This document shows positions 46,749 to 61,605 of a DNA stretch of 64,000 nucleotides, in pieces; positions within the stretch are counted from its first letter, which is position 1; the number at the start of each line of letters is the position of its first letter. The DNA is from Liolophura sinensis (Eukaryota; Mollusca; Polyplacophora; Chitonida; Chitonidae). Position numbers and translations under genes: made by a program. The stretch spans positions 14,698,623-14,762,622 of the forward strand of contig NC_088296.1 in the NCBI RefSeq assembly GCF_032854445.1, written 5' to 3'. Below the pieces are notes generated by a model. It made no database searches. It had not been told where the DNA came from and saw nothing but the letters and a program-made list of their open reading frames with translations.

Positions 46749-48552
46749 CTGTAGGAGAATTTAGTACACAAATCTGTGAATATTTAATGGCACACATTCA
46801 GCTTTTAAAATTGTCTTAATTATTCCCTGCCTATGTTGTGTATTAATTTGGCACACTGATATAGCAAACTGTTCTATGTCAATGCTGGATATCACATATA
46901 CGGAGCACTTCATTAGGAAATGTACTGTATAGGCAAAAGGTAAAACTTTCGTCTAATTGCTGTTTTTTTTTTTTTTTTGGTTGTTTTTTTTTTTGTTTCT
47001 CATGCGGACGATATCTCGGTGAAAAGGGCGTTGCACGTGACATCATTAGCTTCACAGAACAATATAGCCAGTCCGCCATATTGAAGTCCTGTTTACATGG
47101 GCTAGTATAACCGCTGTACCCCAATATGCTGCCAGAGGAAGGTCATGCAACCTTTCTGTAATCTGTTCATGAGTAGTTTATGAGTAATTTTTCAAGTGCA
47201 GATTAATCTGCATTTAATTATTTTCTTTCCAGAATTTAGGTCAAGTATCCAAGATGGTTAAGTAAAAACAGGAAAGTGTGCAAACGTACTCAGACCTTCG
47301 CCTCCTTTCTCTGCTCTTGCCACCATGATTCGAAGATACTAGTTCTTTAATTTGACAGTCATATGCGTTTACAGTGATAATATCAAACCAGTGACAAGAC
47401 AAAACGAGGGAATGTAGTTAACTTTTAATACCATTGTACGTAGGTTAGTGTCGGCGCGTGCGCATGTTTATTCATAAAGCTAATTGACAGATACATATAT
47501 GTACAGCGTCAGGTCTGGTGTCGTCCATGCGGAGTTAATGTCAAGCAGCGCTATAAGTATGTCAGGAGTTATCATGCTAGCTTATTAGAATGAGGTGATC
47601 CAGGGGGAAAAAATGGAAAAAGGACGTTTATAGTGACGCGACTCTAAATGAAATATTTGTGATAATGATGAAAACTATTAAACAATGTCCCTTTTACAAG
47701 AATAAAATATTTCTTTCAATAAAAAGAAGTTTTACAACAGAGTAATTTGCTTACAAAACATCTGGTTCTACGGTGGTATGCTGGCGCTTTATCCCTAATT
47801 TTTTCGATTTAAATACAGGTAGTTCGTTTCAACACCTGTTTAGCGAATTGCAGCCATGTCTCCTTGTCTCTTTGCACTGGAAGCAGACGTCAAAAATGCG
47901 CATCTTAGAATCCACTGTTTAAAGTGTTGTTGATAAACCGAATCCGAAGAGAAGTAAATCCAGTTATTTTCTTGCACTGACAGTTTAAAATGGATTTTCA
48001 TTTAACATATACCTAATATTAAACTTTTTCGTGTCTTCAGCAAACTCATTTTAAAAAAAACAGGCTTGCAATGGACTATCGCCTACTATATACAAACATT
48101 TTCTTAAATGTATTAATTTAGTAGTAGTTTTAAAACCTGACTCAATGCAAGTCAGCAAATGAAGTTTGTTATCACTTACAAAGGACATGCAAAGGTGCCA
48201 TTCTTTTGTAACTGAGAACGACTTTAAAATTCCAATTACGTTGCACAATTTCCAGCTCCAATCACATGTTTTTAATACGAGCAATGCATGAACGGGTTAA
48301 TTTAACTAATGCACCTGCTTGAATTATTTGACGATGGAGTCATGAGTACATATTTGCACAGAAATGAAGATTTTTTAATCCAACAATGCCGGTGCACTTT
48401 AAATTAGCAGGATAAACATAGTGTGGGGGTGATTGCAAACTCAAGCTACGCGTGACGAATGCAAAAGTAGGACGACAGATGCTTATTGGAAGTATTTTGT
48501 GATTCAGTGTTTTACATTTGCCTCTCCTAAAATAGTTTTATCTACCACATAC

Positions 48553-48782
48553 GTTAGTACTGTAAGTAAAGGTACCCAGGGCCAGCTAACTTTCTCCGGC
48601 ACTGTTACCATTCGAGATGACGTATCGCCCATCAAGCACAATGTAGGGCTACTTAGGGTGTAACATGCAACCATTATAGTGGTTATAAACAGAAAAATTC
48701 CCGCTAAAAATTCGGTTTTTTTACGTCTCTCTCGAGGTCTACACATTAAGTCAGTGAACCGGAAACTACGCACGATGGGCAT
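48553..48782 (-). CDS. Candidate type II signal-anchor first coding exon
   Basis: ATG at 48782 lies 2 bases after a possible acceptor (GACGAACAG, preceded by a pyrimidine-rich stretch). The frame opens MPIVRSFRFTDLMCRPRERR-KKTE, then a hydrophobic helix FLAGIFLFITTIMVACYTL, then a luminal-type stem with TSSRMVTVPEKVSWPWVPLL. A strongly basic N-terminus before a single helix is typical of Golgi type II enzymes such as glycosyl- or sulfotransferases. A good donor GTATGTGG follows at 48552; without it the frame ends at 48504 after 92 codons. No catalytic domain was found, so the function is unassigned. Confidence 0.35.
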
Positions 48783-51334
48783 ATCTGTTCGTCATACGCA
48801 GAGGGTTAGGCAGAGAATAGCAATTAATAAATCCAGCAATCTAGCAGATCAGTTTTCATTGGATTTTTATCTTTTTTCACATTTTAACATTTACCTAAAG
48901 TGAGCAAAAACATAGCAAATCCAGTAAAATTACATGTATACCTGGAAACTCGCAACAGGTGATCGAGTTAATTATATTATAAAAGGCTGTATATTCTCCA
49001 AAGTCAAGTCATCCAAATCCATTTGTGTATACATCCTACAAGTGATAAACTTCAAAGTTCCTAGGATGAATTATAATTTAAGGAAAAAGAAGTTACCCCC
49101 CCCCCCCCAAAAAAAAAAAGAAAAAAAAGAGAAGATTGTGAATCAAAACTTAATTTCGCCAAACGGCTATTGTGCGGATGCTCATTACACGGTCTAACAA
49201 ACAAAAATATCGATGTGTCGTCACAAGGTACGAGACATGCGTTGTCTTCAAAAGCATGTCACGATAAAGAGCAAAAAAAAAAAAACAACAACCCTACCCA
49301 CTATATGAACAATATGGATAACACGCAGAGAGCCGCTGATCACATCTAAAAATACGACAGCACCCAAACCTAATCAGCAGCATTTCGACTTTTTTCTCGA
49401 ACTACTGATCATTTGTAAGTCATTCACGTGTTATATTGGTAAATCAATCCAGAGATTTATGATCCCGAAGCATTCTTCTCTCACTGGTAAAACAGATTTA
49501 TTGCGTTATTATTTTCTGAATGTATGCATGTCTTCCTAGTTTACTCTACTTCATATTTGGTTTCATTCTGGTTGGCTCATCCACGTGAAAGGGTCATTTA
49601 ATTGTTGTGCTTTTTTTTTTGGTGCCGTTTGATTAGTTTCTTATCAGAGAAGCTAAAAGTATCATTTTAAGGCCCATATGTGCCGAAGGTACATTTTATA
49701 TACCAAGCTTTAGGTGCTACACAATCATTCATGGCCATGTGTTATTGCATAAAGTATAACGGTACGAAGGTTAACAGACAGACGTAAAGCGCTAAAGCCC
49801 ACGTGACCTATCTATATCTGTGTATCCTATATGACCATAAATTTTATCCATAGTTAACTCACCCATTTTTTCCTGATTCTGAGAGTTGAGAGTACTCTTC
49901 ATTTTAGAAAGGTGTTTTGAAATTTGCTGGGAACATGGGATGACATTGGAAAATTGTAAGTTTTAGAACCAAAAATAATAGTCTGTGACATTTATTTGCA
50001 TCAAAAAATTCACTTTTGTGAGCCAAATTTTAGGTGATTCAGGGTATGTATCAAACAATTTAAATGAAATTGAATGTGTATGATTTATAACATGCTAAAG
50101 GAGGTAAAAATTACTGAAGCTTTATGTATAGGCACTATGTTTGACTGCTGTGTTGTTGCTGTACCTGTTATTCATGAGCCTCTTCTAATTATGGCTGGTC
50201 GATTGAAAATATTTAAAATGCGCATGCATCGAATTTTGTGGCATTTTATCGTTTATTATTTTAGTAATATGACACTTTGCAATTCGAAGGTTTTAATTCT
50301 TATACAATCATGTACCTGAACGAAGGATCAAGATCGTGAGTCAATGCGTTTTTCATTCACATCATTGACTTTTACGGCCTATCACATAATATGTCGATCA
50401 CCTGGACATGCTTAACTCTCCATTAACTTAACTTAACTCTGGGGAAAAATCTTTAGGATAAAGTCCTATTTCATGGAGAACTGATATTTACATTAAGCAG
50501 GGCGCATTCGAAGTCCATGTGTACGTGTACATGTATGCCTTCAGCTATTATCACGCACGTCATCCAAAACACATACCGCCGGTAGCCATGTCTTTATCAA
50601 TAGCCCGCTTAAGCTAATGTCAGTCTGCAGCTCAACTTGAGTGAAAACGGTGTTAATTAGTTCTGCTGAAAACCAGCCATCCCAGTGGTTTTTTTTTTTA
50701 TGTTTCAGTGTTAATCACTCTAGGTGTTTTTGTTGGAAGCGGCAATGTCTTGTTCTTGATTGTAGGGTAAAGATTTGAAGTGCGCATGCGTCCGAGCTTG
50801 GATATGGACATTGTTCATTTCACTTTCTTTGCCTCTGACGCATATTTTTCAGAATTTTTCTCCGCGCACAAATAGCAATTTAATTTTTTCTATTTTTACA
50901 CATGATCAGAATCATATTTTATTCTACCAAAATGTATAAGTATAATAACGCTCTTAAATATCGCCCATAACACTCTGCATATTACATTTTACCTTGTCTT
51001 TATCATTTATTAGTGTCGTAATTTTTTATACGTTTTTTTTTTATTTTTTCCCTTGATCTATTAAGACAACCGCGTGTACTTATTAGATAATAATCCACCA
51101 TAAGCCGTTCCCTAAATTCTCGTAATACTGCATTCAGCACGACATAGTATATTAATCCGTAATAGGCCCCCTATACACATGCGGTCACAAGAAAACGTGT
51201 AGTGCCTGGTGTTTTGGAGTTTAATTTATCTATGGCATCTAACATTTGACAATTCTCAAGGGTAGCTAACTGATGTCAATCAACGATCAACGATCATGTC
51301 GTGTATATTGAAATCACACTCCATTCCAAATGGA

Positions 51335-51340
<6 letters not shown>
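48783..51340. other. No gene recognised
   Basis: AT-rich; short homopolymers such as C10/A9 near 49097-49118. The plus-strand frame at 50074-50319 shows no support. Confidence 0.4.

Positions 51341-51431
<91 letters not shown>
51340..51431. repeat. (AT)n microsatellite
   Basis: About 90 bases of alternating AT; Ile-Tyr frames on both strands are artefacts. Confidence 0.97.
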
Positions 51432-51433
<2 letters not shown>

Positions 51434-53604
51434 TCATGCTTCATTGCTGCTGAAGCTGTGACGATTGTTAGCAACGTAGTACTCGTGTGCTACAAGAGAA
51501 CAACGCTTGAACCTGATTTGTACGCTTACGTTTTAGAAATGACAATGGTGATCGTAAACCACATTTGCCTCGTACATTGTGCAAATGAACAATGTGCAGG
51601 TGAATAACTTTTCTTGCCTTCATTTTTACAAGAATTCTACATCATACAGGTAATGATTCGGCAGCTAAAAAGAACAACATTTTGAGACAATTGTATTTGC
51701 AAATCATTGCATCCTTGAGTCGAAAAGAACTAAGTAGCAGTCTACATTTATTTACTGCAAGTATTCGCCATTAGAGATGATTTGGGGTCGACTGTAAATA
51801 TTTACAGTAGGGTTGACCTGATTGTAACTTCTAGTTGTAAGTTATAACTGTTGTAGCTGATAATCACATGGAGCAAGACAGTGATCTCTAATCATTGTGG
51901 TGATTTACAATCAACTTAGCCTTACAACCCTTACACGCGCTCCTCATGTGATGCCTCAAAAAAAAAAAGAAACAAAAAATAAGCGTCATTTGGCTGAAGT
52001 TATACAACTCATACTCCTTACAGCGCATGCGTCGTTCTCTACATTCGCATTAAATCGGTGCCACCATTAGGAAATCTTGAACAACGCCAAGGTCACATGC
52101 ACACTCATCATGTAAAAAACGTGCGTCGTGCGGGCTTCAAACCAGTCTAGTGGTGGCAGAGATGTAAATCGAATGTGGAGAGCGACGCATGCGCTGTAAG
52201 GAATGTGTACATCAGCTCCACCATAAACCATGATGTGCAATCTTTACATAATGAGATTGCATGTGTAAAGGGCATTATAAGAAACAAAGATTTAGACGTA
52301 TTTTTTTTTTTTTTTTTCACTTCCTGCTTCATCACCATGGCTCCAAAATGACCTTGTGACCTTTGTGGTTGCAGTGATATAAAGCAAACGCAGATAGTCG
52401 TGCCTGAGCATTAAGGAGCATGATCTAGTCCATGCTACGTATTTCTGTAGGGACACCATATAACCTTTTTCAGAATCACAAATGTACAAGTTGCTTGATG
52501 AATGTTTTCATCACAGATAAATGAGTGAGAAATCAAGGACACCCAGTCAATGCTCGAGCCATTCTGACGGTCGCACAGAATGACAATTAAGCATCACAGT
52601 CTACTAAATTCCGCTGGTAGTCATAATAATAATAATGAATTGATGAAATTCTTCATTGTAGATTTATGCCAGTGATTCGGTTGACAGATCTACGTAAAAC
52701 ACAAAAGGAAATCAACAATAACATTTTATAACGAATGATAAATTCACCCCGAACAGAGTAAAATGATGTGACAACGTAGCCCTTCTCACCATTGGTACCA
52801 TCCGTCTAAGTATCTCAGATATTGCCAGGGGCTGTTTGTATATACTTACACACTCGCTACTTCTTAAAATACATTTATTTAAGAGAATAAAAAATAATGC
52901 AAAAAAGCAACAACTGACTACTGATCATCACATGGTTGCAAAAAAATCCTCCCTCACCCAATAGAGTATCTGTTAAAAAGATCGCTACCCTTTAAAAGTT
53001 GGACTAGAATGATGACACAGATATAGTAAAGCCATGAAACGATGTGTTATCTATTTTTATACGTGTAACTCTGAACCATACCTTCTATATAGCGAACGGA
53101 TATCGTTTAACATTAGGAACGTTGTACTTGTAATGTTAGTCGCGACTGTATCTGTATGTTCGCGTGCATTCATCGCTCGCTCTGGTTAGAACAACGGCAT
53201 GTACACATGAGTGGTATTTATCGGCTTGTATATATAGCAATGGCTCTGAATTTTGTTCCCGTTTTACACCAGGTCAGCGTCCTAATGCATTATAAAACGT
53301 ATATCATTTGTCACACACTACATAATATTTCTTGATGCTCTTTGTTTCGCGATGTGTAATTCTCTGCCACTCAGAATACGTGTACAGTCTGTAGGGAATT
53401 CTCTAACCACAGAACCAGTCTGTTGGTCACACGACAGGTTTCTTTCAAACAGTCATTACCGTTACTTGGTCTCTCCATATTACAGAACATTACACAAGGA
53501 GTGCCAGGGAAATGTTAGGAGGGTGTGTACATGAGTACTTTCTTCCGTACAAAATGCATAATAAACACACACGTTCTTTATGTCAATAGCGACTATCTCT
53601 GTAT
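51432..53604. other. No gene recognised
   Basis: Unique AT-rich DNA with scattered homopolymers (T17 near 52300). Confidence 0.4.
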
Positions 53605-53606
53605 TT

Positions 53607-53732
53607 CTGTATTTATTTATTTGGTCGGGTTATAAAACCGCACGAAATAATATACCGGTTATATGGCGTACTGAGGTATGGGGATGGAGGAAACCGGGCT
53701 GCACCTGCGTGGAGAAAACCGTTACCTTTCGG
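53607..53732 (-). mobile_element. SINE-A 3' fragment, diverged
   Basis: TGTATTTATTTATTTGGTCG, TTATATGGCGTACTGAGG and GGAGGAAACCGGGCTGCACC remain. Confidence 0.65.
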
Positions 53733-55257
53733 TAGTTATCTAATATACTACTTGCTTCAGTGTAGTATCTGATATTCAAAGAACGGAATGGGTGACCATA
53801 ATTCTTTTAATTCAGTAGTCATTAAACTCACACAGTAATGGGTACATATTGACAATCAGATAACTTAATGTTGTGAACATGAGCTTTTATCTATATAAAA
53901 ACGAGCCCACATGTCCATGAATAAATAAACCCTGTTTAAGTGTATACATCCATTGTCTAGGTAGCGCATAACCTACAGGTTACAACAGGTGGTTAGTTGA
54001 CCTATCAAACAGGAGAGGGAGCGTCGTATTTGTTTTAGTGACCATGTATATTTTGACCCCTACATATCCTGGTTAATACGATCCTAAGGGCTTATCCCAC
54101 TCCATGCAGGTATTCACTGCACTTTACCTTTATAATTAGTCGTCTACCTGGCGACCTCTGACCCAGGAGCCGGGCTGCTAGGCAAGGCAAAGACCCATTG
54201 TAGCCTCTGGGTTTGCTATTCAGTATCACTAAATGATGAATGTTACTTGGTAATTAAAATGCTTTGCTGGTTTTAAGAGGAATATCACACAGCCCTGTGG
54301 CTGCAAATGAGTCAGGGGATTATCTATAACGTAAACTAGCCCATTTTAAAATAAGATGACCGCAGGTATCGTAAGATCCGAGTTTTACGGTTTAAGGACT
54401 GTCTGTTTTTCATCGTAAACTGTTGTGCATTATTACCACATTATTGTAGTCTCTAAACACAACTAGTACTTAAGTGTAATAAAAAAAAACAAAGAAAAAA
54501 AAAACAAAATAGCCAAATCAACCACAATCAGCATAAATCAACTAAATAAAAAAAAACCCAAATAAATAAATCAAAGGAGAACAAAAAACAAAAAAAGGAA
54601 AGAAAAGGAACAAAATAAAATAAATAAATGAATGAAAAACAAATCACCAAATAGTTTATTGCGCGATGGATATACGAATCAGAGACTGGGCTGCTGTGTC
54701 AACGTTAAACACTGTGCTTCCATTAATGTGACTAGCAAATATAGTTAGTAATTTAGTTTACGTTATGTGGTGTCGTTTACATTGTGGTGTCGTTGATATG
54801 ACTTTCCAGTGAGGCCGCACTATAACTATGACGACAATGACAGAGACCTGTGAAAATCCTCGAATATGAATACTTGTGGAATTAATATCCATGTCTTTCA
54901 ACAAGGCAACTAGCCGTCGTTTCTCCGGAAATACACCGCTGTAGTGTTCGATTTGAAAACAAGTAAGAATAAAACGGCAAAGACAACACAGAAATGGAAA
55001 AAAAATGTCCTTTGAAACAGTGGAACTTTTTGTTTCGAAGCTTTTTCCAACGGAGTACACTGCTTTTAAAACATCGGATTCAAAGCGTGCTCTGTTGGAA
55101 CCAGGTTGGTATCATTCACGTCCCCATATACATCACACCGGCACATTCTTCTTAAACAAAGTAGTTTTCAAAGTTCGTTCGATCAGTTCTAAGATTACTT
55201 GCATATGCATTGTTAACGCTCAAGTCTCCCAATCTCTGTGTGCGAAACAACATATCC
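53733..55257. other. No firm gene
   Basis: An A-rich tract (AAATAAAT/AAAACAAA) covers 54480-54640. A minus-strand 100-codon frame (54758-55060) has one hydrophobic stretch near its start, but no splice or domain evidence. Confidence 0.35.
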
Positions 55258-55258
55258 T

Positions 55259-55410
55259 GGGGCCTCCGTGGCTCAGTCGGTTAGCGCGCTAGCGCAGAGC
55301 AATGACCCAGGAGTCTCTTACCAATGCGGTCGTTGTGAGTTCAGTTCAAGCTCATGCTGGCTTCCTCTATTCTACGGCGTAAAATACCAATCAAATAAAT
55401 AAATAAATCA
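55259..55410 (+). mobile_element. SINE-A with intact head and deleted body
   Basis: Best tRNA-like head in the window: GGCCTCCGTGGCTCAGTCGG then TTAGCGCGCTAGCGCAG, and GTTGTGAGTTCAGTTCAAGC. After GCTGGCTTCCTCTATTC it jumps to TACGGCGTAAAATACCAATC and the tail, losing about 120 bp of body. Confidence 0.9.
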
Positions 55411-55850
55411 ACACATCCGTATGTGATGTCACTGGTCATAATATAATCCCAAACGGCCCCCGTGGAATGTACCCTTACAAATTACAAAGCACTTTACCCT
55501 GTTACAAAATATCTAAAACAGGAAATCAAACTTCTCTCCTTATCCACGTTTAATGACGATTTATTAAAATTCTTTTCACGATAGTGTTTTATTCGCCCTT
55601 AACACATGATAGCTCTACTAACGATACTGCATATGGTCATGACACTCTTAAGAAACGCGAGAAATCCGCAATCGTGGAAATCTGCAAGCCCTGGTAGCAG
55701 ACGTGTATCAGCCATAATCTTTAAGTGCAAAACACGAATGTTTGGACACGATGTCCAGTTTAAGTGAATAGTAGCACTTTACAGCCTAATCTTGACTGAT
55801 CGTTTGGTCGTCGTGTATAAGTGTTGAGTCGGTCCATGTGTGTGTGTGTG

Positions 55851-56001
<151 letters not shown>

Positions 56002-57802
56002 ATGTGTGATTTTTATGATTCTTATTTGCAAAGTATTGTATTAGAGTCTCAACTCAGCCATGCTTATATTTGTATGATTCGTCCCATACAAGCATTATTG
56101 TGACTTCCTTTGTAAAGACGAAGACCCAAAAAAAACCAAAAAAAAAACCCGTCATCTCATTCAGTATTAATAAGTTTGTCTTGAATAGGCTTACACTTTT
56201 GGGAAATTCAATGCATGCAAGTTATATGTTATTATTTATATGTATTACGCTATCAACTACATTGAGGAGTTGTTTCATAAAGTTACAAATTTACTTTGTC
56301 GTTCGTAAGTTGGACGGACAGTGACTTTAATAAGACATAGCTTCGCTGGTAATTAGCGCACTAGAAAACGCCCCAGGGGGTGTTGTCGTATACGTATTAC
56401 GAGCAATACCTTACCTATATGCCATGGGTTCTAGTAGTGTCAGGAAAACAATAGACACCTGTGTTCTAGGGGTATAATGTGACCAAGATCATTTTAGATG
56501 TACGCTCTCTCCTCACTCCACTCCTTACATTGTTGTATTGTAATGCTGAGTTAGTGCTTACTTTGCACGTGTCTCATTCAGTACCATTTAAATTTAAGTC
56601 TACTTGACACGTTCGCATATCGTACTTAAAACAAAGGAAGCTTAAAAAAATGTAACTGTTGTTAATCCATTAACAAAAATAGACAACGTAGCAACGGTAA
56701 CATTAACATTTCACGTAGCATTTCATATAAAGACATATTAGAAAGTAACTCGAATGAAGGCTAATTATTAGCTATTATTACAGCTATACACCTGTATCAT
56801 AAATGACTACAAAATACATTTTGTGTAAGTGTGTTTTATATACTTAACTTCGGCGTCATACAAAAGCATTATTACTGCCATTTTCTTTGGCTTTGAAATG
56901 GACGATTTCTGACTCACCACATATATGTAGATGCAGGGCAAGAAAAGGTCATTACTAACGTACATATAGCCTAAACCACAGCAATGATATTTTTTGCTCT
57001 GTGCGAGGATCTGTGATTCGGCCTCCCTCACGTATCCTTTACATCTAACCCATAATGCATTTCGTCTGCAGACATTGACTTAATGAGAGAAGGAACCATA
57101 ACACAGCATTGACATTAACAATGGCGTAATTCATTTTAAGTGTAAATCTCATGTCAGCGTTATACGTGGATACTATTTACAAATCAACACATACGTCATC
57201 AATTGCTTTCCGTATTTTTGACTATAGAATGAGATCACTACATTTTATTGTATGTTTAGGCCTACCTATTGTGACCTGACGCAAACGTGTGCCATGGGGA
57301 TGTCGTTGTTGTAAATTTCCTTTCGTCTGTTTTGCAATCCGCTTTTACACAAGCAAACAGGGACATATGTGTATCAGTCTCTTTTAATGAGGAACAGCAC
57401 ATCCTTGATTACTGATACTTTATTTCCAATAAAATTTCGCCATTTAAACATCTAAATGTATGAATGAACACAGGCATCGCCAAGCAGGACACGTGTGATA
57501 CATGGTCCATATTTCGTCACGTATCAGCTTTAACACGACACAGGTGTGAAGTCTTGCCTTGTCCCCGCCCTCAGACATGAGACCGCACAAAACAACATGC
57601 GAAGACCTCAATAATACACTATAATAATGACTTCCAGTAACCTGAAACGCTAAAATATACACAATGTATACATTTTCATATAGAAAAAGATTCTAGCACA
57701 GCAACAGCAATCTATTAATACTCAAATGTCCCAGAGAGGCAAGTTAATGAATAATTTTAAAGATTAACGGTAATATTGCAAAAATACCATTAAATAGCGG
57801 TC

Positions 57803-57805
<3 letters not shown>
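56002..57805. other. No gene recognised
   Basis: Nothing supportable; a weak minus-strand ATG-GCA-TAT-AG|GTAAGG near 56415 could be chance. Confidence 0.4.

Positions 57806-57807
<2 letters not shown>

Positions 57808-57875
<68 letters not shown>
57808..57875. repeat. (AT)n microsatellite
   Basis: Alternating AT, about 68 bases. Confidence 0.97.
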
Positions 57876-57880
<5 letters not shown>

Positions 57881-58570
57881 AGTGTAAATAAAGTGTCTAT
57901 TGGAGAAAATACATTCTCAGCAGTGATACTGTATACTGTTAGTACACGGCACGGTCCCGTTGGACGGCGTAATGGAAAACCTGTGTAGGTGTATCGGTTA
58001 TCTTGTAATATCTTTTTATGTCGTTATGCATGGGTAAACTTATATGAATAAACTAAGCTTTACACATGCAAATTTCAGCGTTGACAAAATCACTGTATCG
58101 CAAAATATAACAAAGCTTATCAAACGGAGAACATAGAGGGGGTACTTACATATAAGTTCTGCAGAAGAAACACATTTGTTCAGAGGGCACTTAGAGCTTT
58201 TCATATAAAAGGGGAATATAAAAGCACTACGATGTACTTCTAACTTAGTGCTGATCCATTTATATAAATGGTGACGCATTTTTGTTCACGCGAGTAATTA
58301 AGAAAGAAATAAAGTGGCAAAGTAACTGATAAGCCTGTTAAAAGATCGGAGGACAATTTTTGAGCATGTCCATGTAATAGAATAAAGGGTATGATATATT
58401 GCAAAATCAAAATCTGTCCTCAAGTATTATACGTGCGTTGATGTAACTAAACCCGACGGTGCATCTAATTTCAACTGCCACAGGCCACTTGTGTGACTCA
58501 GTATGTGTACATAAGTACATTACACTAAGTTTGCTTAGCTTCAGTTGCATTTTACCAGTATTGCGGATGT

Positions 58571-58573
<3 letters not shown>

Positions 58574-58644
<71 letters not shown>
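58574..58644. repeat. (AT)n microsatellite
   Basis: Alternating AT, about 70 bases. Confidence 0.97.
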
Positions 58645-58646
<2 letters not shown>

Positions 58647-61604
58647 ATTTTGTCAACGCAACAAAAGCTATTTGTTATATACTTTTATGCAAAGGTGCTT
58701 CATCCGTAGAGGTAAATTGTCTGTGTAGGGGTACACAATAGATATCTGGATACATGCAGGTATTCTTTGTTTTGGACGGTCTAGGCGTATTGGTCTCATA
58801 TTTTTTTTGCGTAACTGTTTTGGAGATGTGATAAAGCGAAATGCAACAACAACGCACTGATTTATTTCGTGTACTAGACTACTTTCGATTATTTTACGTT
58901 TTTTCTGTGTTTTGGAGGCTACAGTCGTCTATTTTGTCGCTGGAAAGACAAAGTAACAGAGGTGCTATAAAAATTCATACTTTTGGCATTTACGATAGAT
59001 CCCTTATAACACAGATGTATATGTCTTATGATTTATGATTTATGCTACATATACATGCAGATGCCTGCAAAGATATCAGCGTAGTTATGATCGCATGCTG
59101 GTTTAAAAGAAGAAAAAAAAACGATCAGATTTTTTTTCTTGGGATTCACAGATCTACTATTTGTACTGTACTCTTTGACCTCGATCCAATTTTTAAGCTG
59201 CCAAACAAACGGGTTGGCACACAATCGAATGAGCACTTTGTAAATGTATTAAATTGGTCATTTTTGACAGTCAGCCCACAAGGAGAGATCAACACAGAAA
59301 GAATATTCCCAAATTACAAAGTTAGCTGTCACGTGATTTGGTGCCCTGCATGATGAAAACTGCTATATCAATCGGTAGGCCTGTATCCAGTTAAGTCCCG
59401 TTCATAGGATACGAATTGTAGTACCAATTTATAGCGTTCGATTTGCAGTGTTCCACAAAATTTGCATGTAAAATAGTCGCATGCGACTTGTCTTGGATAT
59501 AGGGTTTTTCTCGTTTAGTCCCGTTGCTAAGGCCTGGCGTTCTTGTCAGCACGTTTGTCATGATGAGTTGTTGACTGTAATTTCCATGATGTGTAATTTA
59601 ATAGTAGATCTTGCCAGGGATAGTAAGCAATACATTGCTCGGTTTCAGTGAGCGGTACACCAGGCTGCTTTCTCTCCACATTACACTTGTTTTGTTTTAC
59701 TTATGTGATACTCAATCTATAGATTTATGGTAAAGTTGTCGTTATTTGTAGGGAGTTTTAATTTCGAGTCAAAATCTTTTGTGAGAGTGTGGAACAGCAA
59801 ACTATATTTTATGTGCACGTGTGCATGAATATAATATTAACCATAGTGAGGTATTTTCCATGCGATAAACAGCTCTGTTTACGTGTGGGGCATCTAGTGA
59901 GCTGACCTATCGGTCGGTCAATTTTTATGACATCTCATTTCTTCACCCGAGTAAGACAGTCGCATCTTGACATTTTATTATTTAACACGTGTTGTTCGTT
60001 TAACCAGGGACCTTGATGTAAGACGACATCGACGTGCTTGGGAATATTGCAGCAGCTGCGAGTTTGCAGTTGCTTTTGTCCTATATACATCGTATATCAG
60101 TATACAAAACCAGTTGGATGCATATGTATAAATTTGTGATGCATTTAAAGGCGTACGGCGTAGAGGGTAAAGCGAGAGTAGCGACGATTTTGTGATAGCT
60201 GGCAAATGATCACACGTAACCGGTGAAATTATTTATAGGACGGGACTGGTCTAGAATTAGGAAAAAACACTGTGCTGTGATCAGATTTTACGTGGAGTAA
60301 CGTTAAAACAGTGGATGGGGACTAGACCTCTCGGAAATGCTTTGCCCACCGGTATAACTTTGTTTTATGCGGGAATGCAATATCATTACTCATGCACATA
60401 GACAAATAGCATGCGCAGTAGAGGATGATAGGCTCTCGTAAACACACCATGTGTATTTTCGCAAAAATAGCTCTACATAAAAAGAACACTTTGCAAAAGA
60501 AAGTTGAGATTGCAAATGTTATGCGTTTTATTATTTTGTTGTCTGAGTGCTCACATGTAATTGCAGGTACGCTGTGGTGAGGTCACGGATCTGGGAAAAC
60601 GTTAATTCTCTGCAGTTTAAAAACCACATTTCCTGGCCGAAAACTAATTTCCGTGCGTAATGAGATATCATATGCATTATATCCATTTCCTGTGAATATT
60701 AAATAGCCTGTGCTAGTCATCACACAGGCATGGAAAATCACAAAAGCACGGATACTTCTTTATTTACTTCATTGACACCGTTAAAATTATGACTTATGAA
60801 AAACTGATATCCCAGTGGGATGATACGACACCAAGCGGCGATGTTCGCATGATTGATTAACATTTCACGCATTATACGGCAATTTGCTAAGTTTTTTTTT
60901 TATCTATCTTTTCCCACCGCTTTATATTTTGATTTTTGCCCCTCAGCATCCAGTAAAACTTTGGATTAACTGCAGAATTATTATTCATTGCGGACCTCCG
61001 GAAGCACAGCCGATATGATCCATCTCTACGCAGGTGGCGGATTATCAGGAAAAGTAGTAAATTGTGGAAGACTGCGTATATTATGTATAGAAAAGATAGA
61101 AAACAAAGATATGAGATAAACATGACAGATACATGACAAATGTGATCAATTATGATTTTCTGACACCAATTTGACTTTATTTTTAAGGATCACAGATGTC
61201 TTTCTAATTAGTCATGCATGCAATAAAATATGACTGTTCATTCCCACTGAGTTACCCTCATATGCGGCGCATATTTATATATTTATATATTTATTGCATC
61301 GCTTTCTGATGTCTATCCTGATGTTTCATCTCTGTTCCATACAGACCTTTCAAAAGTGAGCAATTTGAGTGGTTTTAAGTGATAACCATGGAAACAATTG
61401 GTCGGGTAGAGGGTAAAAATATCACGAGACTTAATAAAACTAAGTGTCAACCGATACAGACAGGATTCAGTAGTGTGGTTAAGAGAATAAATGAGAATTA
61501 TAAATCAGTATTTTCACCCTAACCCTGCCCAGCGCTCAGATCACTCCCGACATGCACACTTCATAGGAAACAGAGTATACCTCTTTAATATCAATATAAA
61601 GGAC
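58645..61604. other. No gene recognised
   Basis: Several 60-100 codon frames (for example 59042-59353) without domains or splice support. It may be intergenic DNA upstream of gene C. Confidence 0.4.
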
Positions 61605-61605
61605 T

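Noticed and set aside
55259-55300. Functional tRNA gene.
   Set aside because: The tRNA-like start continues into a SINE body and lacks a closing acceptor stem; it is a SINE promoter head.
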